Shown: positions 1 to 6,197 of the stretch, in pieces
Layout of the letters: every line of letters begins with the position of its first letter
How positions within the stretch are numbered: position 1 is the first letter of the stretch
NCBI GenBank assembly: GCA_030691805.1
Contig: JAUYDP010000314.1
Location: 1 to 13,219 of the forward strand
Source of the DNA: Dehalococcoidia bacterium
Lineage (GTDB): Bacteria > Chloroflexota > Dehalococcoidia > JAUYDP01
Reading direction: 5' to 3'
DNA length: 13,219 bases
Notes under the pieces: generated by a model
Database searches by the model: none
Told to the model about the DNA's origin: nothing
What the model saw: only the letters and a program-made list of their open reading frames with translations
Translations under genes and position numbers: made by a program

Positions 1-1
1 G

Positions 2-247
2 GGCCCGATTGCACGTAGACAACCTCCCGGAATTGATGAAGCCCCGCCGGGTCGCAAGGGCTTGGCCGTGGCCGTGGTCAGCCAGGGGTCGCCGGAGGAG
101 GCCCGAAAGGAGGCGGACTTCATTCTGGAAGGGGTGCCCCAAGTGGGAGAGTTCCTTCGGCTCCTGTTCCGGCTTTGGTCCCCACCAGGTCCAGGAGGTC
201 CGACAACTGGCGGCAAAGCCATAAGGCAGGGTCCTCAGCCTCGATAA
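2..247 (+). CDS. 3' end of a possible HAD-type trehalose-6-phosphate phosphatase (partial)
   Basis: An open plus-strand frame enters from the left edge and ends at 247. Codons up to about 180 mostly end in G or C, as in the real genes here. The protein reads GLAVAVVSQGSPEEARKEAD followed by FILEGVPQVGEFLRLL. This has the spacing of the C-terminus of OtsB-type HAD phosphatases (small-residue strand, 'VS.G', 'A...L', then 'V..FL..L'). The catalytic motifs would lie outside the window, so function cannot be proven. It converges on the GT20 gene, and the two tails overlap by about 128 bases (120-247). Residues after the FLRLLFRLW stretch are Pro/Gly-rich and look non-conserved, so one of the two tails may be spurious. 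A phosphatase beside a GT20 synthase fits a trehalose pathway. This is an inference from a short fragment. Confidence 0.4.
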   Translation, partial: GPIARRQPPGIDEAPPGRKGLAVAVVSQGSPEEARKEADFILEGVPQVGEFLRLLFRLWSPPGPGGPTTGGKAIRQGPQPR

Positions 248-1772
248 CCCTTCGTAGCGCCTCCTGCCGCCGGCGGCGCTCCTCTTCCGGAATGGCCAGG
301 GCCTGGTAAAGGGCCTGGGCCGTGCCCTCCAGGTCCGAAGGACAGACGTTAAGGTCGCCCTCCCGCAACTGCTCATAGGCGCCACTGCCTTCAGACAATA
401 CCAGCACCCCCGCCCGTTTATTGGCAACCGGACCCTCCTTGGCCGTCAGGCTCATGCCGTCTACGACCGGATTGACCAGGAGGACGTCGTACAGGGTGAG
501 GGCCGCCAAATTCTGAAGGTAGTTGTTCTCATGTACTATCTCTATGGGTTGCCAGGACTCAGTGCCGTGCTTCCGGTTAACAAAACCCACCAGTTTGGCG
601 ACTTCCTCCACATATCGTTGGTATTCCCATAACCGGTTGCAGGAAGAAAACAGGAAGGCCAGGAAGCGCACCTTGCCCGCCATCTCTGGATGGCGTTGTA
701 GCATTCGGTCGAAGGCCTTGAAGCCCCTGACAATATTCCGGCTAGGCTCGGCCCTGTCCACGCGAATGAAGGTCTGCTCGCCGAATTTCGGTTGAAGCAT
801 CTCTACAGCGGACTGAAGCAGTGGCGAGCCCAGCGCCCTACGCACCCCAGCGAGATCCACGGACATCGGGTAGCAGCGCGCCCAGGTTGTGTGGCCATTA
901 ACGTGCACGCTGGCAGCATCGAAGTCTACTTTAGCGTCCTCCAACAGCGCATAACAGGTGTAGGGGAAATTACTCAATGAGCGGTGGCTCTGAAAGCCAG
1001 CGATATCACTGGCACAGAGGCCCCTCAAAATAGGCTCCCGCATGTCTTTCGGAAGGAACTGCCAGTGGCTGGCGTCAGGCCAGGAGGCATGGGTGAAATG
1101 GATGATCAGGGCCGCTGGAAGCTCCCTCCGGATGTCACCCGGAGCCAGGTAGAGGTGGTAATCGTGGAGAAGAATAACCGGCTGGGCATCCTCCCTGCGG
1201 GCCTCTTCTACCACAACCGCGGCAATGGAACGGTTCACAAAGGAGTAACCCTTGTACCAGGCATCGTAGGTAGCTTCGGTGATATTGGGCGTCCAGGGGT
1301 AATTCCACATCTGGTGCTGGAGAAACCATAGCAGGGGATTACTGAAGATGTTGAAGTACTTGTGGTATTCATCCTTGCCCGGTGAGATAAAACGCACCAG
1401 CAAGTCCTGGCCTGGAAAAGGAGAGCAGACGATACTGTCTCCCGAGTTGGCCAGCACCTGACGGTCGCTATCGCTCATGGCGCAGGCCACCCAGGTAATT
1501 GGGCAGCACTGGGAAATGGGTTGAAGGGCTGAGGAGGCGCCACCCCGGCCGCGGCGTGCTCTTAGCTCGCCCCCTGAGGTAGAAAAGTACTCTAGGGGGC
1601 CACGGTTGCTGGCAACCAGAAGTCTTCGTCCCCCTAAGATCTCCTGGCAGAGCCGCTGGAAGCGGGACCGCCGTTCCCCGTAGGACTTCAGGTCCTTTAG
1701 GCGGTCCCCCCAGTCCTGTTCAAAGGCCGACGCCAAGGGCGCCTGGCCGCCATGAAGGACCGGGCCATTCAT
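120..1772 (-). CDS. otsA: GT20 trehalose-6-phosphate synthase-like glycosyltransferase
   Basis: A 550-residue retaining GT-B glycosyltransferase of family GT20. Members transfer glucose from a nucleotide sugar to glucose-6-phosphate (trehalose-6-phosphate) or to related acceptors. Visible motifs: SNRGP (55-59) at the N-terminal acceptor loop; HDYHL (203-207); HFTHASWP (225-232), where OtsA has LHIPFP; DRAEPSRN (339-346), the phosphate-binding segment, with Arg340 and Arg345 at the places of E. coli Arg262 and Lys267; and NPVVDGMSLTAKE (434-446), the nucleotide-sugar donor loop. The ATG at 1772 is preceded by GGAGGT six bases upstream, so the start is secure. About 40 N-terminal residues precede the first motif, and a Gly/Pro-rich tail follows about residue 530. 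The divergent motifs place it in an actinobacterial/Chloroflexi-like GT20 branch, so the acceptor could differ (for example glycerol-3-phosphate). Trehalose phosphate is the default call. Confidence 0.85.
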   Translation of the reverse strand: MNGPVLHGGQAPLASAFEQDWGDRLKDLKSYGERRSRFQRLCQEILGGRRLLVASNRGPLEYFSTSGGELRARRGRGGASSALQPISQCCPITWVACAMSDSDRQVLANSGDSIVCSPFPGQDLLVRFISPGKDEYHKYFNIFSNPLLWFLQHQMWNYPWTPNITEATYDAWYKGYSFVNRSIAAVVVEEARREDAQPVILLHDYHLYLAPGDIRRELPAALIIHFTHASWPDASHWQFLPKDMREPILRGLCASDIAGFQSHRSLSNFPYTCYALLEDAKVDFDAASVHVNGHTTWARCYPMSVDLAGVRRALGSPLLQSAVEMLQPKFGEQTFIRVDRAEPSRNIVRGFKAFDRMLQRHPEMAGKVRFLAFLFSSCNRLWEYQRYVEEVAKLVGFVNRKHGTESWQPIEIVHENNYLQNLAALTLYDVLLVNPVVDGMSLTAKEGPVANKRAGVLVLSEGSGAYEQLREGDLNVCPSDLEGTAQALYQALAIPEEERRRRQEALRRVIEAEDPALWLCRQLSDLLDLVGTKAGTGAEGTLPLGAPLPE

Positions 1773-2073
1773 CCCGGCACCTCCGATTTGCCGTTACTGC
1801 TCCCCTCGCCCACCGTTCAGCAGCTACCAGGGTCATCGGCAGATACGAGGGGGTTACCGGCTTATGGCAAACACTCTTACATACCCGTTTCCTGACGTCA
1901 ACAAGCCTTTAGCCGTGGGTAGCTGCCGAGCCACCGGCGCGTAGGGGCGATTCATGAATCGCCCCTACAAAGGAACGAGGCGTCGGGTCACCCCTTTAGT
2001 CTATTACCCCGCAGGATTTGCGCGTTTCGCGAGAATCATGCCTGCCCCAATTTGGTTGCGGACGGAGGCTGCC
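1773..2073. other. 301-base intergenic spacer upstream of the GT20 gene
   Basis: No gene is supported here. It holds the Shine-Dalgarno of the GT20 gene (minus-strand GGAGGT, 1779-1784), the palindrome at 1941-1968, and a minus-strand TTGACG (1896-1901) that could be a -35 box. Only a poor -10 (TAAGAG or AAGAGT) lies 16-17 bases below it, so the promoter call is weak. A TTTAGCCGTGGG motif near 1909-1920 recurs in similar form near 2778-2788 and looks like repeat debris. No clear terminator for the superoxide dismutase gene was seen. Confidence 0.5.
1941..1968. repeat. Perfect 28-base palindrome, GTAGGGGCG family
   Basis: Two 14-base arms (GTAGGGGCGATTCA and its exact reverse complement) meet with no loop. 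The outer nine bases, GTAGGGGCG/CGCCCCTAC, are identical to those of the palindrome at 7673-7701, while the centre differs. It lies between the GT20 and superoxide dismutase genes. It resembles a REP/MITE-like dispersed repeat, and a role as a bidirectional terminator is possible, although no T-tract follows. Confidence 0.8.
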
Positions 2074-2679
2074 TTAGGTCTTTCGCGCCTCTACCATATG
2101 TACTCGTTCCACCCGGGAATTGACCACGGCCCAGTTGATATTACGCATGAAGACATCAATATACTTCTTGCGGGCCGTCCCGTAGTCTAAGAAGTAGGCG
2201 TGTTCGTAAACATCCATTATCAGGACCACGGACGCATCAAAGACGCCTTCGGAGTGGATGTCGGAAAGGTAGTTATGGAGCTTGGCATCGGTCCAATCGA
2301 AGGCCAGGACCACCCATCCTCTGGCCGCCACGCCCAGGGCCTTGAATTCCGTTTCCCATTTCTCGTAGGAGCCGAAGTCTTCCTTAATAAGGTCCAGGAT
2401 TGGGCCCGAGGCGCCCCCGCTATTCCCACCCAGGTTCTCGAAATACATCTCATGCAGGCGGATAGCCGCGGTAGCGAAGACCTCTTCCTTCTTCAGTTCC
2501 CGTAAGAGGCTATAAGTGCTATTGGCCTCGGCGGGGTCCGCCGCCACCACCTTAGCCTCGATCTCATTTAGCTTGTTGACGTAACCCTTATAGAGGACGT
2601 CGTGATGCTCCTCTATCTGACGGCGGGAGATCCCCTCCAGGTCCTTGCTTGGCTTCAATTCCTTGGCTGTCCTCGGCAT
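2074..2679 (-). CDS. sod: Superoxide dismutase, Fe/Mn family
   Basis: A 201-residue enzyme of the Fe/Mn superoxide dismutase family, which converts superoxide to oxygen and hydrogen peroxide, probably in the cytoplasm (no signal peptide). The four metal ligands can be placed: His25 (in EEHHDV, eight residues before YVNKLN), His76 (RLHEMYFENLGG), and Asp156 and His160 (DVYEHAYFLDYG). The classical DVWEHAY has Tyr in place of Trp. The second-sphere Gln that tunes the metal is absent. Ala72 sits at the Fe-type Gln site and, by my alignment, His142 (SDIHSEG) at the Mn-type Gln site, so metal preference cannot be read from standard rules. The ATG at 2679 follows a GGGGGG tract and an upstream AAGGAG. 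It stands alone between two spacers. In an anaerobe it would serve oxygen defence for Fe-S enzymes such as its neighbours. Confidence 0.95.
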   Translation of the reverse strand: MPRTAKELKPSKDLEGISRRQIEEHHDVLYKGYVNKLNEIEAKVVAADPAEANSTYSLLRELKKEEVFATAAIRLHEMYFENLGGNSGGASGPILDLIKEDFGSYEKWETEFKALGVAARGWVVLAFDWTDAKLHNYLSDIHSEGVFDASVVLIMDVYEHAYFLDYGTARKKYIDVFMRNINWAVVNSRVERVHMVEARKT

Positions 2680-2720
2680 GTTCCCCCCTTCTCCTTTATA
2701 TTTTCCCCATATTAGTTGCC

Positions 2721-2750
2721 CATGCCCCTGCGGGGCGCCACCGGGGCATG
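2721..2750. repeat. Hairpin upstream of the superoxide dismutase gene
   Basis: CATGCCCC (2721-2728) and GGGGCATG (2743-2750) form an eight-base stem around a GC-rich loop. The left arm can alternatively pair locally (CCCC-TGC-GGGG). It lies 42 bases upstream of the SOD start on the minus strand, with AT-rich TAATAT and TATAAA segments between. It could be repeat debris or a leader structure; nothing decides between these. Confidence 0.5.
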
Positions 2751-2780
2751 AAAATGCGTCTCCCTATGCCCCACGGCTTT

Positions 2781-2822
2781 AGCCTGGGGTACGAGAGTCC
2801 ACCCCAGGCTGGAAGCCTGGGG
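2781..2822. repeat. Three-arm repeat able to form alternative hairpins
   Basis: AGCCTGGGG occurs at 2781-2789 and 2814-2822, and its exact complement CCCCAGGCT at 2802-2810. The middle arm can pair with either flank: a tight hairpin with a GGA loop (2802-2822) or a wider one with a 12-base loop (2781-2810). Together with 2721-2750 it fills most of the 284-base spacer between the dehydratase gene end and the SOD start. It could act as a terminator for the dehydratase operon, but there is no T-tract on the minus strand. REP-like repeat debris is the simpler reading. Confidence 0.55.
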
Positions 2823-2963
2823 CCTGGAAACCCGATGCTCCGTGGGCCTATTTGCATGAGCGTGTTGGGAAATGTCCGATTATTCAACACGCATCAGGCG
2901 AGCCTTGACCAGCCCTTCCGGCTTGCGGCCAACTTTAAGACACTGTTAGGCCTGCCGGATATC

Positions 2964-4190
2964 TCAGGCGCCGAGCATCTCCAGGAACGCCTCCAACTGG
3001 GACTGGGCGTGAGCCGGAGAGAAGCCCCGGGGGTCGGCGTGGTCACCTTCCAGGAGCAGGCCGGGCACGCCTACCCTCTCCAGGAGCACCCGTTGCATCT
3101 CCTGCTGGGCCGTCGAGAGGGGTTTACAGCTCCGGTTGGCGTGGAAGACGTAGCCATCCAGGTGGTATTCCTGGGCCTGGCGGATGTATATCTGAATTCG
3201 CTCTTCAATAGAATAAGCCGGCCAGGTATCCAGGCACTTGCGAGCGTAGCCGCGCCAGGGGTCGGAGAGATCAATGCGTCCGCCCCAGGCGTAGCAGGTG
3301 TAATTCTCTATGGCGAAAATGGCCCCCCGCTCCTCAACCGAAGACAGGAAGGCCAGGTCGTGCCATGGAGGGATGTTATCCAGGGCCAGGCGGATCCTCT
3401 CATCGGGAACGGCGCCCTGGCCACTCTCCACCATCTCCTTGATCTCGTCCCTGAGGGCCTGGAAAAAGTCCACCGTGGGCCTGGTGCCCAGTAGGGTCAC
3501 CAGGGGGAAGACGTTGCCTACCATCTCTCGCGTGGCTACCGGGCAGGGCCGGCTCTTTCGCAGGCCCATAATCTCGTACCATAACTCTGCCGCCCGGTCC
3601 GAGAGGGCCAGGGCCTCCAGGAAGCGGTCCTGGTCCATCCTTTTGCCAGTATGCTCTTCCAGGAACGCGACCAGTCCCTTTAACTGGTCTATGAAGTAGT
3701 CCTCCTGGTGGCGTTGGATCTGCGCCTGGCCTCCCAACCCCAGATAAGGGGCGTCCACCACGTATATGGGAACGTCCCACATATCGCTCAGGACCTGCCA
3801 CCACTTGTACTGAGTCATACAAATGAGGCGAGTGGTAATCAGGATGTCAGGTCGGGGCAGCCCGCCAAAGGGAAGGGTCTTGGGATCGTCATCCTCCATG
3901 CCCAGGCTGACCCGGAAATAGGAGCAGGTATCCATGGAGTATCCCCACCCCTCCGCCCTCTCGCACTTCTCACGGGCCATCTTCTGGGCGGCGATCATGG
4001 CCGAATAGCTCTCCGGGTAAAGGGGGTAAACCCCGTTAGCGTGCACCAGCTCCACCGGCACGTTGCCGGAGCACCAGGCCACGGGCCTACCCTGCTCCTT
4101 GCAGGCATGGGCCTCGGCCCAGTAGTTCTTAAAGATCTCCCGCCCCATGTACGAGGAGCGGAGGGTCCTCTTCCTCTCCTGCGTGGTCAT
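2964..4190 (-). CDS. 2-hydroxyacyl-CoA dehydratase / benzoyl-CoA reductase family subunit (larger subunit)
   Basis: A 408-residue protein of the HgdB/FldC/BcrC family (2-hydroxyglutaryl-CoA dehydratase D-component). In known members two such subunits, each with a 4Fe-4S cluster, take an ATP-energised electron to dehydrate 2-hydroxyacyl-CoA or reduce an aromatic acyl-CoA. Candidate cluster ligands are Cys89 (YSMDTCSYFR), Cys124 (RLICMTQYKWW) and Cys355 (HANRSCKPLS). WCSG with Cys40 and the family's closing EGDHADPR (381-388) are also present. The start at 4190 is chosen over an upstream one at 4313: ATG overlaps the previous gene's TGA as ATGA, and GAGGAG sits just upstream. This implies translational coupling with the partner subunit. 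No ATPase activator (BcrA/HgdC type) is nearby, so the substrate cannot be named. Confidence 0.9.
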   Translation of the reverse strand: MTTQERKRTLRSSYMGREIFKNYWAEAHACKEQGRPVAWCSGNVPVELVHANGVYPLYPESYSAMIAAQKMAREKCERAEGWGYSMDTCSYFRVSLGMEDDDPKTLPFGGLPRPDILITTRLICMTQYKWWQVLSDMWDVPIYVVDAPYLGLGGQAQIQRHQEDYFIDQLKGLVAFLEEHTGKRMDQDRFLEALALSDRAAELWYEIMGLRKSRPCPVATREMVGNVFPLVTLLGTRPTVDFFQALRDEIKEMVESGQGAVPDERIRLALDNIPPWHDLAFLSSVEERGAIFAIENYTCYAWGGRIDLSDPWRGYARKCLDTWPAYSIEERIQIYIRQAQEYHLDGYVFHANRSCKPLSTAQQEMQRVLLERVGVPGLLLEGDHADPRGFSPAHAQSQLEAFLEMLGA

Positions 4191-5311
4191 TTCTCCTCGC
4201 CCATACGCGCCATCTCCACAAAGGTCTGGATGCGGGTGCGGACCTGGCCTGCTCCGCGCAAGGCCAGCTCTGTATCCAGTTGCAGCGACGGGATACCCTT
4301 CTTCTCGACCCAAGATTTCAGGAGAGGGTCCTCGAAGGTATGCGGGTCGCAGTGTTTCTCCGTCAGAAAGATGATGCCCTGGCTCCGGCCAAGCTTCATC
4401 ATATCCAGTATCTGGCCCAGACGGACATTGGGCATGCTGCGGGCGGAGCAGGGCAGCTTAGCCCAGCACCGCTGGACGATCCCCTCGAATGGGGGCAGGC
4501 CCTCTTCCACCAGGTCCCAGTACCAGCGGACGCCGGTGTACAGGTCGTCCGACGTCACCGCGCCGCCAACCTCGTCTATGATCCGCAGCAGGCTGAGGTC
4601 CACCACGATAGTACCCGTAAGATGCAGGCGCAAAGGACCGTTTTCCTGTTCATCTTCGGGTAGTTCTTCCAGGGCCTTCGCCAGCTCAGCCAGTCGCCGG
4701 TTGTGCTCTTCTTTCGGCATGACCATGCTGGATAGGACCACCTGCGCCCAATCTACGCTGGAAAAGCAGGAGAGGCGCCCCTGCCGGAGGTGAAAGAGGC
4801 GCTTGAGCAGGACCCTTCCCTCATTGTATACCTTGATGGAATCTGCCAGCGCCTCCGGTGTAATCTCCCGCCCGGTCCAGGCTTCCAGGGACCCCTTGAG
4901 ACGGTCCATCTCCCTGAAGAAGTACGATCGCCCGGAAGGCTCGGTGGTGCCAGGGAGGTCGAGGGCCTCCATCCACGGGACGGGAGCGTGCTTGCGCCAA
5001 AGCTCGTACAGAGGCTTCATGGCCTCACACCACATGGGGGCTACGATCAGGCCATCCAGGAAGGCGTAGCGTCCCTTTACGGCCTGGTCGAGGGCGCTAC
5101 GCATAAGGGCGCAGACGTAGGTGGGCATATAGCGGTCGGCCTCGGAGATGTTCTCGGTGCTGCCCATAATACGGTAGGGGAGGAATCCGGCAGCGTGTAT
5201 CAGCTCCTCCGGCACATAGTCCCAGAAGACGCCCATAACCCGGCCTCCCAACTCCCGCCAGCGTTGCGCCTGCGCCCGGGGGTCACTCCATGCCTCTGCG
5301 AAGGGAGCCAT
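4187..5311 (-). CDS. 2-hydroxyacyl-CoA dehydratase / benzoyl-CoA reductase family subunit (smaller subunit)
   Basis: A 374-residue member of the same family as its downstream partner, resembling FldB/HadC/BcrB-like partner subunits. Family signatures: YVPEELIHAAGFLPYRIMG (32-50), YVCALMRSALD (65-75), APMWCEAMKPLYELW (91-105) and KHCDPHTFEDPLLK (319-332). Likely 4Fe-4S ligands are Cys67, Cys95 and Cys321. The N-terminal Cys common just before YVPEEL is replaced here (FWDYVPEEL); that residue is not one of the three ligands by this reading. The ATG at 5311 has GGGAG three bases upstream. The frame stays open upstream for about 20 codons but offers no ATG, GTG or TTG. It is first in a two-gene operon, overlapping the next start by four bases. 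The two subunits most likely form a heterodimer. The substrate is unknown. Confidence 0.9.
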   Translation of the reverse strand: MAPFAEAWSDPRAQAQRWRELGGRVMGVFWDYVPEELIHAAGFLPYRIMGSTENISEADRYMPTYVCALMRSALDQAVKGRYAFLDGLIVAPMWCEAMKPLYELWRKHAPVPWMEALDLPGTTEPSGRSYFFREMDRLKGSLEAWTGREITPEALADSIKVYNEGRVLLKRLFHLRQGRLSCFSSVDWAQVVLSSMVMPKEEHNRRLAELAKALEELPEDEQENGPLRLHLTGTIVVDLSLLRIIDEVGGAVTSDDLYTGVRWYWDLVEEGLPPFEGIVQRCWAKLPCSARSMPNVRLGQILDMMKLGRSQGIIFLTEKHCDPHTFEDPLLKSWVEKKGIPSLQLDTELALRGAGQVRTRIQTFVEMARMGEEK

Positions 5312-5382
5312 AAGCTCCCGGATCTGACCAGTCTTCGAACCCAGGACTACGACGGGGGTCTCCTTCGGGGTAGGTTAAATCT

Positions 5383-5412
5383 ATAGTACCACTGTGTGGT
5401 CGAGGGGTTCAA
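5383..5412 (-). promoter_or_regulatory. Candidate promoter of the dehydratase operon with inverted repeat
   Basis: On the minus strand TTGAAC (5407-5412) and TACTAT (5383-5388) are separated by 18 bases and lie about 70 bases upstream of the dehydratase ATG. An inverted repeat ACCAC-TGT-GTGGT (5388-5400) fills part of the spacer and touches the -10, a typical place for a repressor site. Each hexamer matches consensus at four of six positions, so this is moderate to weak evidence. Confidence 0.35.
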
Positions 5413-5460
5413 GTTATGATGAAAGGACGCAGTTCTACTTTCACCAGTGCGCCGGAGGTC

Positions 5461-5796
5461 TTAGTGAACGAGGGGGCGAGCGCTTTCCAATTCGACCTTG
5501 ATTATACCGCCGGACCCGATGCGGATCTCCACCCCCAGTACATCGGCCAGTCGGCGAAGAGTATCCGTCCGGGGCAGGAACCGCCCGCTTTCCAGGCGGG
5601 CAACGGCCGATTGGGTAGTACCCAAAGCCCTGGCCAGATCTTCCTGGGTCAGTTTGCGAGCCAAACGGGCCTCTATTAACTTCCTGGTATACTCATAGCG
5701 GTCCCGGTGCGCCGCACGGGCTGCCCGGAAGGCCTCGTCAGACGCCTCCCTCTCCCGGATGTGTTCTTCCAGTGTGAATTCCTTTCCGGTTACCAT
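5461..5796 (-). CDS. HigA-like XRE-family antitoxin
   Basis: A 111-residue protein with a C-terminal-half helix-turn-helix of the XRE/Cro type: KLIEARLARKLTQEDLARAL (39-58), then GTTQSAVARLESGRFLPRTD, then TLRRLADVLGVEIRI. It lies directly downstream of a RelE/HigB-like toxin gene, the toxin-first order usual for HigBA systems. Expected roles are to neutralise the toxin and repress the operon by binding the inverted repeat at 6172-6187. The ATG at 5796 is preceded by AAAGGAG with an eight-base spacing, starting 15 bases after the toxin stop. The same frame runs open upstream into the toxin's N-terminal half, but the internal start with its strong ribosome binding site is far more credible than a fusion. 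Confidence 0.8.
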   Translation of the reverse strand: MVTGKEFTLEEHIREREASDEAFRAARAAHRDRYEYTRKLIEARLARKLTQEDLARALGTTQSAVARLESGRFLPRTDTLRRLADVLGVEIRIGSGGIIKVELESARPLVH

Positions 5797-5810
5797 AATA
5801 ATTGCTCCTT

Positions 5811-6162
5811 TCACGGCCTGCCCCTGACCAGATAGTCTTTTAGCCGGTTCTGGGCAAGCTCGATGTCCCGGCGTAGGGTCTTCTGGGCTTTCTTGCTGAA
5901 TGCATGAAGCAGGAGAAATCCCCCACCGACTGGCGCAAAGACGACCCGGTGCTGGTTTCCGGTAAAGACCCGTCCGTAGCTCCCAGATCTTCCCTTCCAG
6001 ATGCCTCACATGTGGCATTCCAAGGGCCAGCCCGTAGTCTGCCAGAAGCTCAAGATCGTAAAGTATCTGAGCCGCTGTTTCCGTGTCCAGCCTATCTATG
6101 AAATCCCGGACTGGGTTTCGGCCTGAGCCAGTGGTGTAGTAGACAACCGATGACCGGCTCAC
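5811..6162 (-). pseudogene. HigB/RelE-like toxin (phage Gp49-like family), frameshifted
   Basis: The first part (GTG at 6162 to about 5965) reads NPVRDFIDRLDTETAAQILY ... HLEGKIWELR, the N-terminal half of a RelE/HigB-type mRNA interferase of the Gp49-like family. After about 5976-5961 the conserved sequence continues in another frame: GNQHRVVFAPVGGG, FLLLHAFSKKAQKT and RRDIELAQNRLKDYL, stopping at 5811. Joining the frames gives a normal-length toxin of about 116 residues. A single-base change near TTTACCGGAAACC (about 5961) would restore it. As written, the product is truncated and inactive. It may be a real inactivating mutation or a sequencing/assembly error. Known relatives cleave ribosome-bound mRNA. 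Confidence 0.75.
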
Positions 6163-6168
6163 ACTGCC

Positions 6169-6197
6169 AATATAGCACTTCTGCTATGTTACGTCAA
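6169..6197 (-). promoter_or_regulatory. Promoter and operator of the toxin-antitoxin module
   Basis: On the minus strand TTGACG (6192-6197) and TATATT (6169-6174) are exactly 17 bases apart. A perfect inverted repeat ATAGCA-N4-TGCTAT (6172-6187) lies in the spacer and overlaps the -10, as expected for an operator bound by the XRE antitoxin. The toxin's GTG begins only six bases below the -10, so the transcript would start at or next to the start codon (leaderless). No Shine-Dalgarno is present there. Confidence 0.65.

Noticed and set aside
1896..1901. TTGACG upstream of the GT20 gene as a firm promoter
   Set aside because: No acceptable -10 at 16-18 bases; kept only as a weak note in the spacer entry.
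2649..3494. Plus-strand open frame of 281 codons across the SOD-dehydratase spacer
   Set aside because: Most of it is antisense to the dehydratase subunit; there is no domain signature or ribosome site.
4191..4313. Upstream start giving a 449-residue dehydratase subunit
   Set aside because: It would overlap the previous gene by over 120 bases and adds residues with no family similarity; the ATGA junction at 4187-4190 with GAGGAG is convincing.
3708..4793. Long plus-strand open frame (361 codons) opposite the dehydratase genes
   Set aside because: It lies antisense to two genes with clear family motifs; the translation has no recognisable domain and its length follows from GC-rich codon use on the other strand.
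5461..6162. A single 233-residue toxin-antitoxin fusion protein
   Set aside because: The middle third (about 5961-5811) is out of frame relative to conserved toxin sequence, and the antitoxin has its own strong ribosome site and ATG.
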